30,890 bases of DNA from Candidatus Zixiibacteriota bacterium. Its GTDB lineage: Bacteria > Zixibacteria > MSB-5A5 > RBG-16-43-9. The stretch is from assembly GCA_029858245.1 (NCBI GenBank), contig JAOUFL010000003.1:1-30890 (forward strand). The letters run 5' to 3'. Of the stretch, positions 1 to 7,444 are shown in pieces. The notes under the pieces were generated by a model that saw nothing but the letters and a program-made list of their open reading frames with translations, did not search any database and was not told the origin of the DNA. Position 1 is the first letter of the stretch, and each line of letters starts with the position of its first letter. Position numbers and translations under genes: made by a program.

Positions 1-108
1 TGTAGCAATGATTAAAAGATTGTCCTTAAGGTCATAGATATCCCTGACCTTGCCTTTAGCATAAAGAGGGAATTCTTCGATCCTGGTTTCGATTAAAGCT
101 TTTTCCAT
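1..108 (-). CDS. purC: SAICAR synthetase PurC, N-terminal fragment
   Basis: The gene runs off the left edge, so only the first 36 codons are visible. The translation contains 'YAKGKVRDIYD' followed by 'LLIIAT', the N-terminal nucleotide-binding strand pair of phosphoribosylaminoimidazole-succinocarboxamide synthase, which joins CAIR and aspartate in de novo purine synthesis. Two in-frame ATGs exist, at 114 and 108. I chose 108 because the AAGG Shine-Dalgarno sequence directly abuts the first ATG but is well spaced from the second. The gene lies just downstream of purN on the same strand, which fits a purine cluster. Frame and family are clear; the rest of the gene cannot be judged. Confidence 0.85.
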   Translation of the reverse strand, partial: MEKALIETRIEEFPLYAKGKVRDIYDLKDNLLIIAT

Positions 109-160
109 TGCCATCCTTTCTAACTTAATGTTTTTGTTTAAGTAATTCGTCTAATCTGTT

Positions 161-787
161 TTATAGCTTGATATAAGTCTTATTATCTCTGATTTCGACT
201 TTATCTTCTGCAAATAGCTGAATAGCTTCTTTATAAGTTTGATGTTCGACTTTGAGAACTCTTTCAGCTAAAGTTTCAGGAGTATCATCATCTTTAACCT
301 CTACTGCCTTTTGCATTACAATTGCTCCATGGTCATAGACTTCATCCACGATATGAACCGTAACCCCGGTGATTTTAACTCCGGATTTTATGACTGCCTC
401 GTGCACATGTATTCCATACATACCCGGACCTCCGAAATGAGGAAGCAGAGCTGGATGAATATTTAAAATTTTGTTCTTATAAGTCCTGATAATCGTAGGT
501 GAAAGCATCTTCATATAACCGGCTAAGATAATCATATCTATCTGGTTGCTCTTCAAGACCTCAAGCAATTTCTGGTCGAACTCCTCTGGCGTGGCAAACT
601 GCTTATGGCTTAGATGTAAGGCAGAGATATTATGCTTATTTGCTCTTTCCAGGGCAAAAGCTTTGCTGTTATTGCTGATGACTATTTTAATCTCACCAAA
701 TAACTCCTTATTTTCAATAGCATCGATAATTGATTGAAGATTCGTCCCCCCGCCAGAACATAGGACAGCTAAGTTTAATTTTTTCAT
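161..787 (-). CDS. purN: Phosphoribosylglycinamide formyltransferase PurN
   Basis: Transfers a formyl group from 10-formyl-THF to GAR in the third step of purine synthesis. The protein is about 208 residues, normal for PurN. It shows the N-terminal 'SGGGTNLQSII' phosphate-binding loop, the 'NIHPALLP' segment with the catalytic Asn and His, and 'GVTVHIVDEVYDHGAIV' with the catalytic Asp. The 'GGPGMYGIHVHEAV' stretch resembles Bacteroidota-type PurN more than the E. coli type (from memory of the family). The frame is open to 814, but I prefer ATG 787 (MKKLNLAV): it gives the normal family N-terminus and has AAGGAG about 11 nt upstream. It is upstream of purC on the same strand. Confidence 0.93.
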   Translation of the reverse strand: MKKLNLAVLCSGGGTNLQSIIDAIENKELFGEIKIVISNNSKAFALERANKHNISALHLSHKQFATPEEFDQKLLEVLKSNQIDMIILAGYMKMLSPTIIRTYKNKILNIHPALLPHFGGPGMYGIHVHEAVIKSGVKITGVTVHIVDEVYDHGAIVMQKAVEVKDDDTPETLAERVLKVEHQTYKEAIQLFAEDKVEIRDNKTYIKL

Positions 788-817
788 TTCGTTAAATTCT
801 CCTTGGCCATTCATTCC

Positions 818-837
818 GTCGAGTCAGGGGACCCGAC
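818..837. repeat. REP-like palindrome R1
   Basis: Arms GTCGAGTC and GACCCGAC around a small centre, with one A/C mismatch. Read on the minus strand, the loop is CCCCTG closed by GT/AC, the same loop as R3 and R5. It is one of three copies between purN and the RAYT gene. Confidence 0.7.
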
Positions 838-870
838 AGTCACATGTAAGCCTCGCTTCCGCAAACTGTG

Positions 871-896
871 CCTGCCAGGTTCCCTGATCTGGCAAG
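871..896. repeat. REP-like palindrome R2
   Basis: Arms CCTGCCAGGT and ATCTGGCAAG around loop TCCCTG, with one mismatch and one wobble-type pair. It is an imperfect version of R3, which starts 44 bases further on. Confidence 0.65.
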
Positions 897-914
897 CCAA
901 AAGTTTAGACTGTG

Positions 915-940
915 CTCGCCAGGTCCCCTGACCTGGCGAG
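915..940. repeat. REP-like palindrome R3
   Basis: Perfect 10-bp arms CTCGCCAGGT and ACCTGGCGAG around loop CCCCTG. It ends 9 bases past the stop codon of the RAYT transposase gene, the position expected for a REP element served by that enzyme. Confidence 0.75.
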
Positions 941-949
941 TCAAGAATA

Positions 950-1504
950 TTAAAAACTCAACAAATCCGTATCAACCTTAATCACCGAATGGTCATTTAA
1001 TATAAAGTTCCTCGCACTCGAATACAAATAATCCTCAGGCCGTTCTGCTAATCCCGCTCTGACTGGATTATTATGTATATAATTCAGCTTTGTTCTTACT
1101 ACTTTGGGACTATAAACACCTAAATCATCAAATCCCGGTTGCCAGATTTGGTATCTCCAATTCTTTTTTTTGTCATCGCTTAATCTAAACAACTTTAACC
1201 ATCCTGATTTTTTGTTTTTCTCCATTAGTTCTCGCAATTTCTTTGATGTGAATTTCTTAAAATCCTCAATAAATCTTGAAATCTCCGCAACTCTTTTCTG
1301 GTCAGGATAAATCATCAGATGTAAATGATTAGGCATAATCACATAGCCAATTAACTTAAAACCATACTTTTTCCTGTAAAAGTTAAGATTTTCTAAAATA
1401 ATATCAATATATTTTCTCTCTCTGAAAATCTTAATGAATTTCTTAACGCTTGTTGTAATATAATACCCGTTTCCTTCAAAATATTTTCTATTACTTAACG
1501 GCAT
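950..1504 (-). CDS. REP-associated tyrosine transposase (RAYT, Y1/HUH family)
   Basis: A 184-residue protein of the IS200-like Y1 single-strand transposase superfamily. The metal-binding HUH motif is seen as 'MPNHLHLMI' (His60, His62). The downstream 'YIHNNPVRAGLAERPEDYLYSSARNF' region is split here for reference into 'YIHNNPVRAGL' and 'YLYSSARNF'; both are hallmarks of domesticated RAYT proteins rather than IS200 TnpA. I could not assign the catalytic Tyr with confidence: the usual helix reads 'FIEDFKKFTSKKL', with Phe where some relatives have Tyr. Family knowledge: RAYTs nick and join REP palindromes in single-stranded DNA. Such palindromes sit 9 nt after the stop (R3) and 10 nt before the ATG (R4). 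There is no strong ribosome binding site; a weak GGTGA overlaps the end of R4. The gene is intact. Confidence 0.88.
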   Translation of the reverse strand: MPLSNRKYFEGNGYYITTSVKKFIKIFRERKYIDIILENLNFYRKKYGFKLIGYVIMPNHLHLMIYPDQKRVAEISRFIEDFKKFTSKKLRELMEKNKKSGWLKLFRLSDDKKKNWRYQIWQPGFDDLGVYSPKVVRTKLNYIHNNPVRAGLAERPEDYLYSSARNFILNDHSVIKVDTDLLSF

Positions 1505-1513
1505 AGAATTTCA

Positions 1514-1537
1514 CCGTCGGGTCGGGGGACCCGACGG
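1514..1537. repeat. REP-like palindrome R4, in the RAYT leader
   Basis: Perfect 10-bp inverted repeat, arms CCGTCGGGTC and GACCCGACGG, centre GGGG. It belongs to the same stem class as R1 and R5. It ends 10 nt before the RAYT start codon and overlaps the only weak Shine-Dalgarno candidate, so it could damp RAYT translation (inference). Confidence 0.75.
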
Positions 1538-1574
1538 GCACACTAACGTCTTTTTACCCTCTCCCCTCGCAATT

Positions 1575-1605
1575 CTCTACTCGCTACTGCTACGTGCTAC
1601 TAGCT
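1575..1605. repeat. Degenerate 7-bp tandem array at the 3' end of the flavodiiron gene
   Basis: Units CTCTACT, CGCTACT, GCTACGT, GCTACTA and a partial GCT, period 7. The array overlaps the stop codon of the flavodiiron gene (1590-1592) and encodes its last residues, about ASST. It is the same kind of position as the arrays at 13034 and 18674. Confidence 0.6.
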
Positions 1606-2792
1606 CCTTTTATCCTCTGTGCAAACCTTCTACCAAATTCGAAACACAGCTTTAATTCTTCCTCCGTGGGCACATATTTAAAAGAAATTCCCGGTTCAAA
1701 AATCTCGACTTTCATCTCCTGAAGCATATTTTCGATATTTTTCACTGCACCGCCTGACCATCCAAATGAGCCAAAAGCTCCGGCGATTTTATTTTTTGGT
1801 TTAAGTCCTTTTAAGATGCCCAGGAAACCAAGTACATCAGGCAACATATCGTTATCCACTGTTGCTGAGCCTATCAGAATCCCTTTAGCTTCCAAAAGTC
1901 TGGTAATTACATCATTTCTATCGGAAACAGAAAGCTTGTAAATTTCAAATTCAATCCCCTCTTCTTTTACCCCTTCTGAAATAGCTTTAGCCATCTTCTC
2001 GGTTGCACCATACATAGAATCAAAAGCTATCATCACCCTGTTCTGCACTTCTCCTTTTCCCCATCTGAGATATGCTTCTAATATTTTTTGCGGATTTTTC
2101 CTCCAGATTATTCCGTGACTGGGTCCTATCATTCTCACCTTCCATCCCGATTTTTGTATTTCATCAATTTTCTTGACAACGATAGAACCGAAGGGCATAA
2201 GGATATTAGCATAATATTTAATTGCTTCACCCATCAGGAGACATTCATCTATCTGGTCATCAAACCTTTCCGAGCTGGCAAGATGCTGTCCAAAAGCATC
2301 ATTGGGCAGAAGAATCTGGTCCTCTTCTATATAGGTGAACATACTATCAGGCCAGTGGAGCATAGGTGCTTCGAGGAAGCTTAAACTTTTCTTACCCAGA
2401 TTTATCTTATCCCCGGTTTTGACTAAATGAAAATCCCAGTCAGCATAGTAATGCCTTAACAGACCCTCTTTGCATCTGATATTACACACAAGTTTAGCTT
2501 TGCTTGCTAATCTCATTATCTGAGGTAAAGAACCTGAATGATCAGTTTCCACATGATTGGCAATAACGTAATCGATCTTCTGTAGATCAACAATCTGTTT
2601 CATTCTTCCAATCATTTCCTCTGCAAATGGAGGAAAGACCGTATCCACCAGAGTGATCTTTTCGTCTATAATCAGGTAAGCATTATAAGTCGTCCCGTGA
2701 TGAGTGGAATAGGTATGCCCGTGAAAATGTCTGGTATTCCAATCCACCGCCCCTACCCAGTAAACACCATCAGCTAATTTGACTGGATTCAT
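1590..2792 (-). CDS. fprA: Flavodiiron protein (A-type flavoprotein, O2/NO reductase)
   Basis: A 400-residue cytoplasmic flavodiiron protein, which reduces O2 to water or NO to N2O using a diiron centre and FMN. The N-terminal metallo-beta-lactamase-like domain (about 1-245) has the iron-ligand motif 'NHVETDHSGS' (His80, Glu82, Asp84), then 'LHWPDSMF', 'LLPNDAFGQH' and 'GPSHGIIW'. The C-terminal flavodoxin domain (about 250-400) shows 'AFDSMYGATEKMAKAI', 'GSATVDNDMLPDV' and 'GSFGWSGGAVKNI'. There is no extra C-terminal rubredoxin or flavin-reductase module, so it is class A. The ATG has AGAGG upstream at normal spacing. The last few codons come from a tandem heptamer array. Its presence suggests an anaerobic or microaerobic life with oxidative or nitrosative stress. 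Confidence 0.95.
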   Translation of the reverse strand: MNPVKLADGVYWVGAVDWNTRHFHGHTYSTHHGTTYNAYLIIDEKITLVDTVFPPFAEEMIGRMKQIVDLQKIDYVIANHVETDHSGSLPQIMRLASKAKLVCNIRCKEGLLRHYYADWDFHLVKTGDKINLGKKSLSFLEAPMLHWPDSMFTYIEEDQILLPNDAFGQHLASSERFDDQIDECLLMGEAIKYYANILMPFGSIVVKKIDEIQKSGWKVRMIGPSHGIIWRKNPQKILEAYLRWGKGEVQNRVMIAFDSMYGATEKMAKAISEGVKEEGIEFEIYKLSVSDRNDVITRLLEAKGILIGSATVDNDMLPDVLGFLGILKGLKPKNKIAGAFGSFGWSGGAVKNIENMLQEMKVEIFEPGISFKYVPTEEELKLCFEFGRRFAQRIKGASST

Positions 2793-2822
2793 TTTTTTAC
2801 CTCTGTTCTGTCAAGCATTTTT

Positions 2823-2914
2823 CCGTAGTGCGACCCTCCTTGTCCCAAAGTAAGCGGGATTAGGGTCGCTCAAGGTAGGGGCATCCCGCCGCAGGCGGGA
2901 CCGTGCCCCTACGG
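2823..2914. repeat. Nested compound palindrome abutting the glnA stop codon
   Basis: About 92 bp of nested inverted repeats: outer CCGTAG (2823-2828) with CTACGG (2909-2914); GCGACCCT (2830) with AGGGTCGC (2862); GTAGGGGCA (2875) with TGCCCCTAC (2904); and an inner TCCCGCC-GCA-GGCGGGA (2884-2900). The TCCCGCC/GGCGGGA core recurs at 17484-17500. It ends one base from the glnA stop, so it forms the 3' UTR of glnA and could fold and stabilise or end that transcript. Confidence 0.7.
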
Positions 2915-2915
2915 C

Positions 2916-4241
2916 TCATAAAATCGGCAGATACTCCTCTATCTCATACTTGCTTACATGTACGCGGTATTTATCCCATTCCACTTTCTTGTTAACCACC
3001 AGGGATTCAAAAATATGCTCGCCTAAAACCTCTTTTGCTAATTTACTTTTTTCAAATTCGCTGATAGCCTCTTCTAAAGTTCCGGGGAGACACCCGATAT
3101 TATATTTCTCTCTTTCTTCCTTTGACATATGGAAGATATCTTTTTCCATTGCTGGAGGAAGTTCTAATTTATCCTCAATCCCTTTCAACCCTGCGGCAAG
3201 CATTAAGGCAAATGCCAGATAGGGATTACAGGCCGGGTCTGGTGAGCGAACTTCCAGCCGGGTGGCTTTTTCCTTGCCCGGTTTATATTCAGGAATCCTC
3301 ACCAGGGCTGAGCGATTCTTGGTTCCCCAGGAGATATAGACAGGTGCCTCATATCCGGGAACGAGTCTCTTGTAAGAATTTACCCACTGGCTCAAAATCA
3401 GGCATATCTCCCGGATATATTTAAAAACTCCGGCAATATAATGTTTGGCAACAGGGGTCAAATGATACCTTTTCTCAGCTGGATCAAAAAAGATGTTTCT
3501 CTCACCCTCAAATATCGACTGGTGAACATGCATACCGGAACCGTTCTGCCCGAACAAAGGTTTGGGCATAAAAGTGGCATAATAACCATCCCTTAAAGCT
3601 AACTCTTTGACCGTAAGCCGATAGAACATCACAAAATCTGCCATAATCAGGGCTTCCTGATACCTTAAATCTATCTCATGCTGGGAGGGGGCTACCTCAT
3701 GATGAGTGCATTCAACCTGTATGCCCATCCTCTCCAGGGCTGTAGCGGCTGATTTCCTCATCTTAGTCCCGGGACTAACTGTGCTGTAGTCGAAATATCC
3801 GCCCTCATCAATGGGCTCAGGTTTATCCTTGGATGGAAAATAGAAATATTCTATCTCCGGTCCACAGTAAAAAGTCCACCCTTTCTTTTGTATTTTCTCC
3901 AGAATCCTTTTCAGAACATAACGGCTGTCACCCGCAAAAGGAGAGCCATCGGGTTTCAAGACATCGCATACCATCAGGGCAACTTTTTCGTCATTTACCG
4001 ACCAGGGTAATATCCTGAAGGTCTGAGGGTCTGGCATAGCCACCAGGTCGCTTTCCTCAATCCTCACAAACCCTTCTACTGAAGAACCGTCAAATCCCTG
4101 CCCCTCATTCATAATCTCTTCCAGCTCTCTGGTGGTAATCGACATTCCTTTCAAAGAACCCAGGATGTCGGAGAACCAGAGACGGATATAATTGACCTTA
4201 TTCTCATCTACCAGTTTTAAAATGTCCTGTTTAGTTTTCAA
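2916..4241 (-). CDS. glnA: Glutamine synthetase type I, alpha subclass
   Basis: ATP-dependent synthesis of glutamine from glutamate and ammonia. The 441-residue length matches the short GSI-alpha enzymes. It shows 'FDGSSVEGFVRIEESD' near the N-terminus, 'GPEIEYFYF' metal ligands, 'HHEVAPSQHEID', 'NGSGMHVHQS', 'NSYKRLVPGYEAP' and 'RLEVRSPDPACNPYLAFA'. It lacks the beta-subclass insertion and adenylylation segment; the C-terminus ('LGEHIFESL') is alpha-like. Translation must begin at TTG 4241: the next in-frame Met is far inside the conserved domain, and a strong GGAGAGG lies 5 nt upstream. It lies 158 bp downstream of a second, different GS gene; the gap shows no clear terminator. The Arg of the 'GFVRIEES' motif, used for feedback inhibition in Bacillus-type enzymes, is present. 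Confidence 0.96.
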   Translation of the reverse strand: MKTKQDILKLVDENKVNYIRLWFSDILGSLKGMSITTRELEEIMNEGQGFDGSSVEGFVRIEESDLVAMPDPQTFRILPWSVNDEKVALMVCDVLKPDGSPFAGDSRYVLKRILEKIQKKGWTFYCGPEIEYFYFPSKDKPEPIDEGGYFDYSTVSPGTKMRKSAATALERMGIQVECTHHEVAPSQHEIDLRYQEALIMADFVMFYRLTVKELALRDGYYATFMPKPLFGQNGSGMHVHQSIFEGERNIFFDPAEKRYHLTPVAKHYIAGVFKYIREICLILSQWVNSYKRLVPGYEAPVYISWGTKNRSALVRIPEYKPGKEKATRLEVRSPDPACNPYLAFALMLAAGLKGIEDKLELPPAMEKDIFHMSKEEREKYNIGCLPGTLEEAISEFEKSKLAKEVLGEHIFESLVVNKKVEWDKYRVHVSKYEIEEYLPIL

Positions 4242-4399
4242 TTTTTCCTCTCCTTCTTTTTAAGATTCATTTTCTGCTCGAATGTCTATCTGTATCTTCT
4301 TCTGATTTGGCAGGTTATCTCTTCAGCTTTATTCAGGTCAGAAAACCTGGTAACTGCATAAATGGTTTTCAATTTCCTCTTTCCTTTTTTCTCTTTAAT

Positions 4400-5836
4400 T
4401 TAAACGTCGTAATACAGGTTTATCTCATAAGGATGTGGTCTGTTCCTTACCTCATTATATTCCCGATTTAATTTATAATCGATCCAGGTTTCCAAAAGGT
4501 CTTCAGAGAAAACATTGCCCGAAAGCAGAAAATCACAATCCTTCTCCAGAGCATCCAGGGCTTCCTTTAGAGACGAAGGTAAGTTTTTTATCTTAGCCTT
4601 TTCGTTAGCAGGTAAAAGAAAAATATTCTTATCTATTGGACCAAACCCGGCTTTTACAGGGTCGATTTTCTTTTTTATTCCATCCAACCCGGCTAAAAGC
4701 TGGGCTGCCACAGCTAAATACACATTGCAAGAAGCATCAGCCGGACGAAACTCGACTCTTTTCTCCATTGGATCATTGTAAGCATATTTGGGAATTCTGA
4801 TTGTTGCACTGCGATTGGCTAAGGAGAAAAATAATTTAACCGGAGCTTCGAATCCCGGAACCAGTCTTTTATAGGAATTGGTACTGGGATTGGTGAAAGC
4901 CAGAAGAGCCGGACCATGAGTCAGAAGACCGCCTATATAATAGAGTGCCAGCTTACTCAATCCCGCATATCCACTTTTATCGTAGAACAAAGGCTTACCC
5001 TTTTTGAGAAGATACTGGTGAAAATGCATCCCGTTACCAGCTTCATTGTATAAAGGCTTGGGCATAAAGGTGACTGTATGATTGTGCTTTTTCGCTACCA
5101 TTTTTACCAGGTATTTAATCCACATGCTCACATCCCCGATGCGGATAAAATCTATGGGCATAATTTCTATCTCCGACTGTCCTGGACCGCCTACCTCATG
5201 ATGATGATACCTTATCCTTATACCACTTTTCTCTATTAAACTCACCATTTCCGAGCGAATGTTAAACAGGTCATCCAGAGGAGGTATAGCCTCATACCCA
5301 CCATGTGGAGGTATTTTGTGCCCCAGATTTTTACCTCCCGCCAGTCCAGAATTCCAGTCAGCCTCATTTGAATCGATGATATAAGATGCCATATTGATGT
5401 CGTTTTTGTAGCTGATATTATCGAATATGTAGAATTCAAACTCCGGAGCCCACATACTCTTATCCGCTATCCCGGTTTTTAAAAGGTATTTTTTGGTTTT
5501 TTGAAGCATATACCTTGGCTCTCTGGGAAATAAAGTCAGGTTATCTGCCTCAGCGGAACTGCATATAAAGCTTAAAGTTGGAACCTCCCAAAACGGGTCA
5601 AGTTGAGCAGTTGATATGTCCGGCAACAAGACCATATCCCCTGCTTCTAAGGATTTGAATCCTGGTGTGCTTGAGCCATCATAGGGAATACCTGTTTTGA
5701 ACATCTTTTGATCCAGTTGACTTGCCGGCAGAGACAGGTGATGCCACCTGCCGAAAAGGTCACCATATTTCAAATCCACCATCTCAATATTTTTCTTTTT
5801 AGCAAATTCTAAAACCTCTTTTAAATTCCTGAACAC
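4400..5836 (-). CDS. Glutamine synthetase type I, beta-like, lacking the adenylylation Tyr
   Basis: A second, longer glutamine synthetase of 478 residues. It has the full active-site set: 'YDGSSTPGF', 'APEFEFYIFD', 'HHHEVGGPGQSEIE', 'GNGMHFHQ', 'NSYKRLVPGFEAP' and 'VEFRPADASCNVYLA'. The extended C-terminus ('HPYEINLYY') and the insertions align with the beta subclass of E. coli type. In that class a Tyr in 'DKNLYDLPPEE' is adenylylated by GlnE. Here the segment reads 'DKNIFLLPANE', so the Tyr is Phe406 (codon 4619-4621, TTT). The start is GTG 5836 with AAGGAG 6 nt upstream. It lies upstream of glnA on the same strand. It may be a regulated or specialised paralogue; a gamma-glutamylpolyamine synthetase is less likely given the conserved GS motifs. 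Confidence 0.93.
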   Translation of the reverse strand: MFRNLKEVLEFAKKKNIEMVDLKYGDLFGRWHHLSLPASQLDQKMFKTGIPYDGSSTPGFKSLEAGDMVLLPDISTAQLDPFWEVPTLSFICSSAEADNLTLFPREPRYMLQKTKKYLLKTGIADKSMWAPEFEFYIFDNISYKNDINMASYIIDSNEADWNSGLAGGKNLGHKIPPHGGYEAIPPLDDLFNIRSEMVSLIEKSGIRIRYHHHEVGGPGQSEIEIMPIDFIRIGDVSMWIKYLVKMVAKKHNHTVTFMPKPLYNEAGNGMHFHQYLLKKGKPLFYDKSGYAGLSKLALYYIGGLLTHGPALLAFTNPSTNSYKRLVPGFEAPVKLFFSLANRSATIRIPKYAYNDPMEKRVEFRPADASCNVYLAVAAQLLAGLDGIKKKIDPVKAGFGPIDKNIFLLPANEKAKIKNLPSSLKEALDALEKDCDFLLSGNVFSEDLLETWIDYKLNREYNEVRNRPHPYEINLYYDV

Positions 5837-5894
5837 TTTATTCTCCTTATAAGCTGGTTCTTAAGCGTTTTCAAAATTGATAGATCGTTAAAAC

Positions 5895-5922
5895 TATATA
5901 TACTCTATCCTTATCATAACAA
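5895..5922 (-). promoter_or_regulatory. Possible sigma-70 promoter of the glutamine synthetase genes
   Basis: On the minus strand TTGTTA (5922-5917) and TATATA (5900-5895) with a 16-bp spacer, about 60 bp before the GTG start. The region is AT-rich, so chance matches are likely. Confidence 0.35.
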
Positions 5923-6055
5923 CAGATACTTTTGAATATACGGTAACTTCAATCTCCTAAATATTTATTTATCATCTAAAATAAAAAAACTTAAACTTTC
6001 CTGGTGATTTTTAAGTTCAAATTAAAATTTTATATAATATATAAAACTCTGAAAG

Positions 6056-6074
6056 TCAATTTAATTTAAATTGA
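6056..6074. repeat. 9-bp inverted repeat upstream of the NfeD-type protease gene
   Basis: TCAATTTAA and TTAAATTGA around a central T, ending 10 bp before the putative -35 hexamer. It could be an operator for a dimeric regulator, or chance in AT-rich DNA. Confidence 0.35.
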
Positions 6075-6083
6075 AATTTTTTC

Positions 6084-6111
6084 TTGCATTTCTAAAGAAT
6101 TTGAGTATTTT
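6084..6111 (+). promoter_or_regulatory. Possible promoter of the NfeD/slipin operon
   Basis: TTGCAT (6084-6089) and TATTTT (6106-6111) with a 16-bp spacer, about 35 bp before the ATG at 6146. Only a moderate match. Confidence 0.35.
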
Positions 6112-6145
6112 AATCCAAGTTAACAAGTAACTGAGGTGTCAGTAT

Positions 6146-7432
6146 ATGAAAAAAAGAGTTTTTATTTATTTTATAATTATCTTTTTGTCATTCGTAAGCT
6201 TGCTTTTTTCATCAGTCAGCAGAGTGGATTTACTGACCATTGATGGACCAATAGGTCCGATTACTGCCAGAATCATTGAAAAGGCGATAAAATCGGCAAC
6301 GGATGACAACTCGGAAGCTCTGGTCATTGAGCTGAATACCCCCGGTGGATTAGATGAATCTACCCGATTGATAACCAGGCAGATTTTGAATTCTGAAGTA
6401 CCCATAATTGTTTACGTATCCCCTTCTGGCTCCAGGGCTGCCTCAGCTGGCGTTTTTATTACTCTGAGTGCTCATATCGCTGCCATGGTACCGGGTACCA
6501 ATATCGGCGCTGCTCATCCGGTAAGTATTGGCGGACAGATAGATTCTGTTATGGAAGAAAAAGTTACCAATGATGCAGTGGCTTATATTAAAAGTATATC
6601 TAACAAAAGAGGTAGAAATGCGGAATGGGCAGAAAGCTCGATAAGACAGAGTGTCTCTATAACTGAAACCGAAGCTCTGGAAAGCAAGGTAATAGATTAC
6701 GTGGCTAATAATTTAAGGGAATTATTGGATTTAGTGGACGGAAGAAAGGTGGAGCTTCCCTCCGGTGAGAGGATCTTGAAAACTAAAGCTTCAGAGGTAA
6801 GAAAAATTGAAATCGGCTGGAGAGATAGAATATTAGAGGTTATCTCCAGTCCCACTATTGCCTATATCCTTTTCACCCTGGGAATGTGGGGGCTGTTCTT
6901 TGAGCTTTCCAACCCTGGCTCGATTCTGCCTGGAATTGTAGGCGGTATATGCATAATCCTGGCATTTTTTGCTTTTCAAAGTCTGCCTATCAATTATGCC
7001 GGCGTGCTTTTGATATTTCTGGCAATAATCCTGTTCGTTGCAGAGATAAAAGTGGTAAGCCATGGTGCTTTAACTATAGGAGGAATAATATCTATGGTAT
7101 TAGGATCGTTAATGCTTATAAATTCACCTGCACCTTATATGCGTGTTTCGCTGACAGTCATTCTTACTGTGGTTATCGCAACTGCACTTTTCTTCTTCTT
7201 CGTGGTGGGAATGGGAATCAAAGCTCAGAGAAAAAAAGTAACCACCGGTGATAAAGGTATGCTTGGTGAAATCGGCGTGGCAAGAACAGAAATCAAACCG
7301 GAAGGCTATGTTAACATTCACGGCGAGATCTGGAGAGCAGAATGTGATCCCCAGACCGACGGCATTGAGAAAGGAGAGAAGGTAAAGGTAGTAGGGATAA
7401 GTAAATTAACCTTGAAAGTAACCAAAGTTTAA
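6146..7432 (+). CDS. NfeD-family membrane-bound serine protease (ClpP-class)
   Basis: A 428-residue long-form NfeD protein. An N-terminal signal or anchor (about 6-22) is followed by a ClpP-fold protease domain (about 25-210). The nucleophile motif 'SRAASAGVFITL' puts the catalytic Ser at about residue 100, and 'EEKVTNDAVAYIKS' supplies the likely general-base Lys (about 139), as in archaeal 1510-N. The oxyanion segment 'NTPGGLDEST' is present. Several hydrophobic helices (about 235-355) precede a C-terminal OB-fold NfeD domain (about 365-428). In studied members the protease cleaves the C-terminus of the partner stomatin. The partner gene starts 12 bp downstream, so this looks like the standard two-gene operon. 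The start is ATG with GAGGTG 7 nt upstream. Confidence 0.93.
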   Translation: MKKRVFIYFIIIFLSFVSLLFSSVSRVDLLTIDGPIGPITARIIEKAIKSATDDNSEALVIELNTPGGLDESTRLITRQILNSEVPIIVYVSPSGSRAASAGVFITLSAHIAAMVPGTNIGAAHPVSIGGQIDSVMEEKVTNDAVAYIKSISNKRGRNAEWAESSIRQSVSITETEALESKVIDYVANNLRELLDLVDGRKVELPSGERILKTKASEVRKIEIGWRDRILEVISSPTIAYILFTLGMWGLFFELSNPGSILPGIVGGICIILAFFAFQSLPINYAGVLLIFLAIILFVAEIKVVSHGALTIGGIISMVLGSLMLINSPAPYMRVSLTVILTVVIATALFFFFVVGMGIKAQRKKVTTGDKGMLGEIGVARTEIKPEGYVNIHGEIWRAECDPQTDGIEKGEKVKVVGISKLTLKVTKV

Positions 7433-7444
7433 GAAGGAGGATTT

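Larger units (their letters stand above)
5837..6145. other. AT-rich divergent promoter region, no gene
   Basis: 309 bp separating the leftward glutamine synthetases from the rightward NfeD/slipin pair. It is very AT-rich and has no coding frame. It holds promoter-like sequences for both directions, a perfect 9-bp inverted repeat at 6056-6074, and an 8-bp inverted repeat (AACTTAAA 5989-5996 with TTTAAGTT 6010-6017) followed on the minus strand by a T-rich run. Confidence 0.6.

Noticed and set aside
950..1504. RAYT gene as an active IS200/IS605 insertion sequence
   Set aside because: There is no partner TnpB and no single pair of IS ends; the protein has the RAYT-type C-terminal motifs and is flanked by REP-like palindromes.
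4400..5836. Second glutamine synthetase as a gamma-glutamylpolyamine synthetase (PuuA-like)
   Set aside because: The beta-type C-terminus and the full set of GS active-site motifs favour true GS. The possibility is kept only as a minor alternative.
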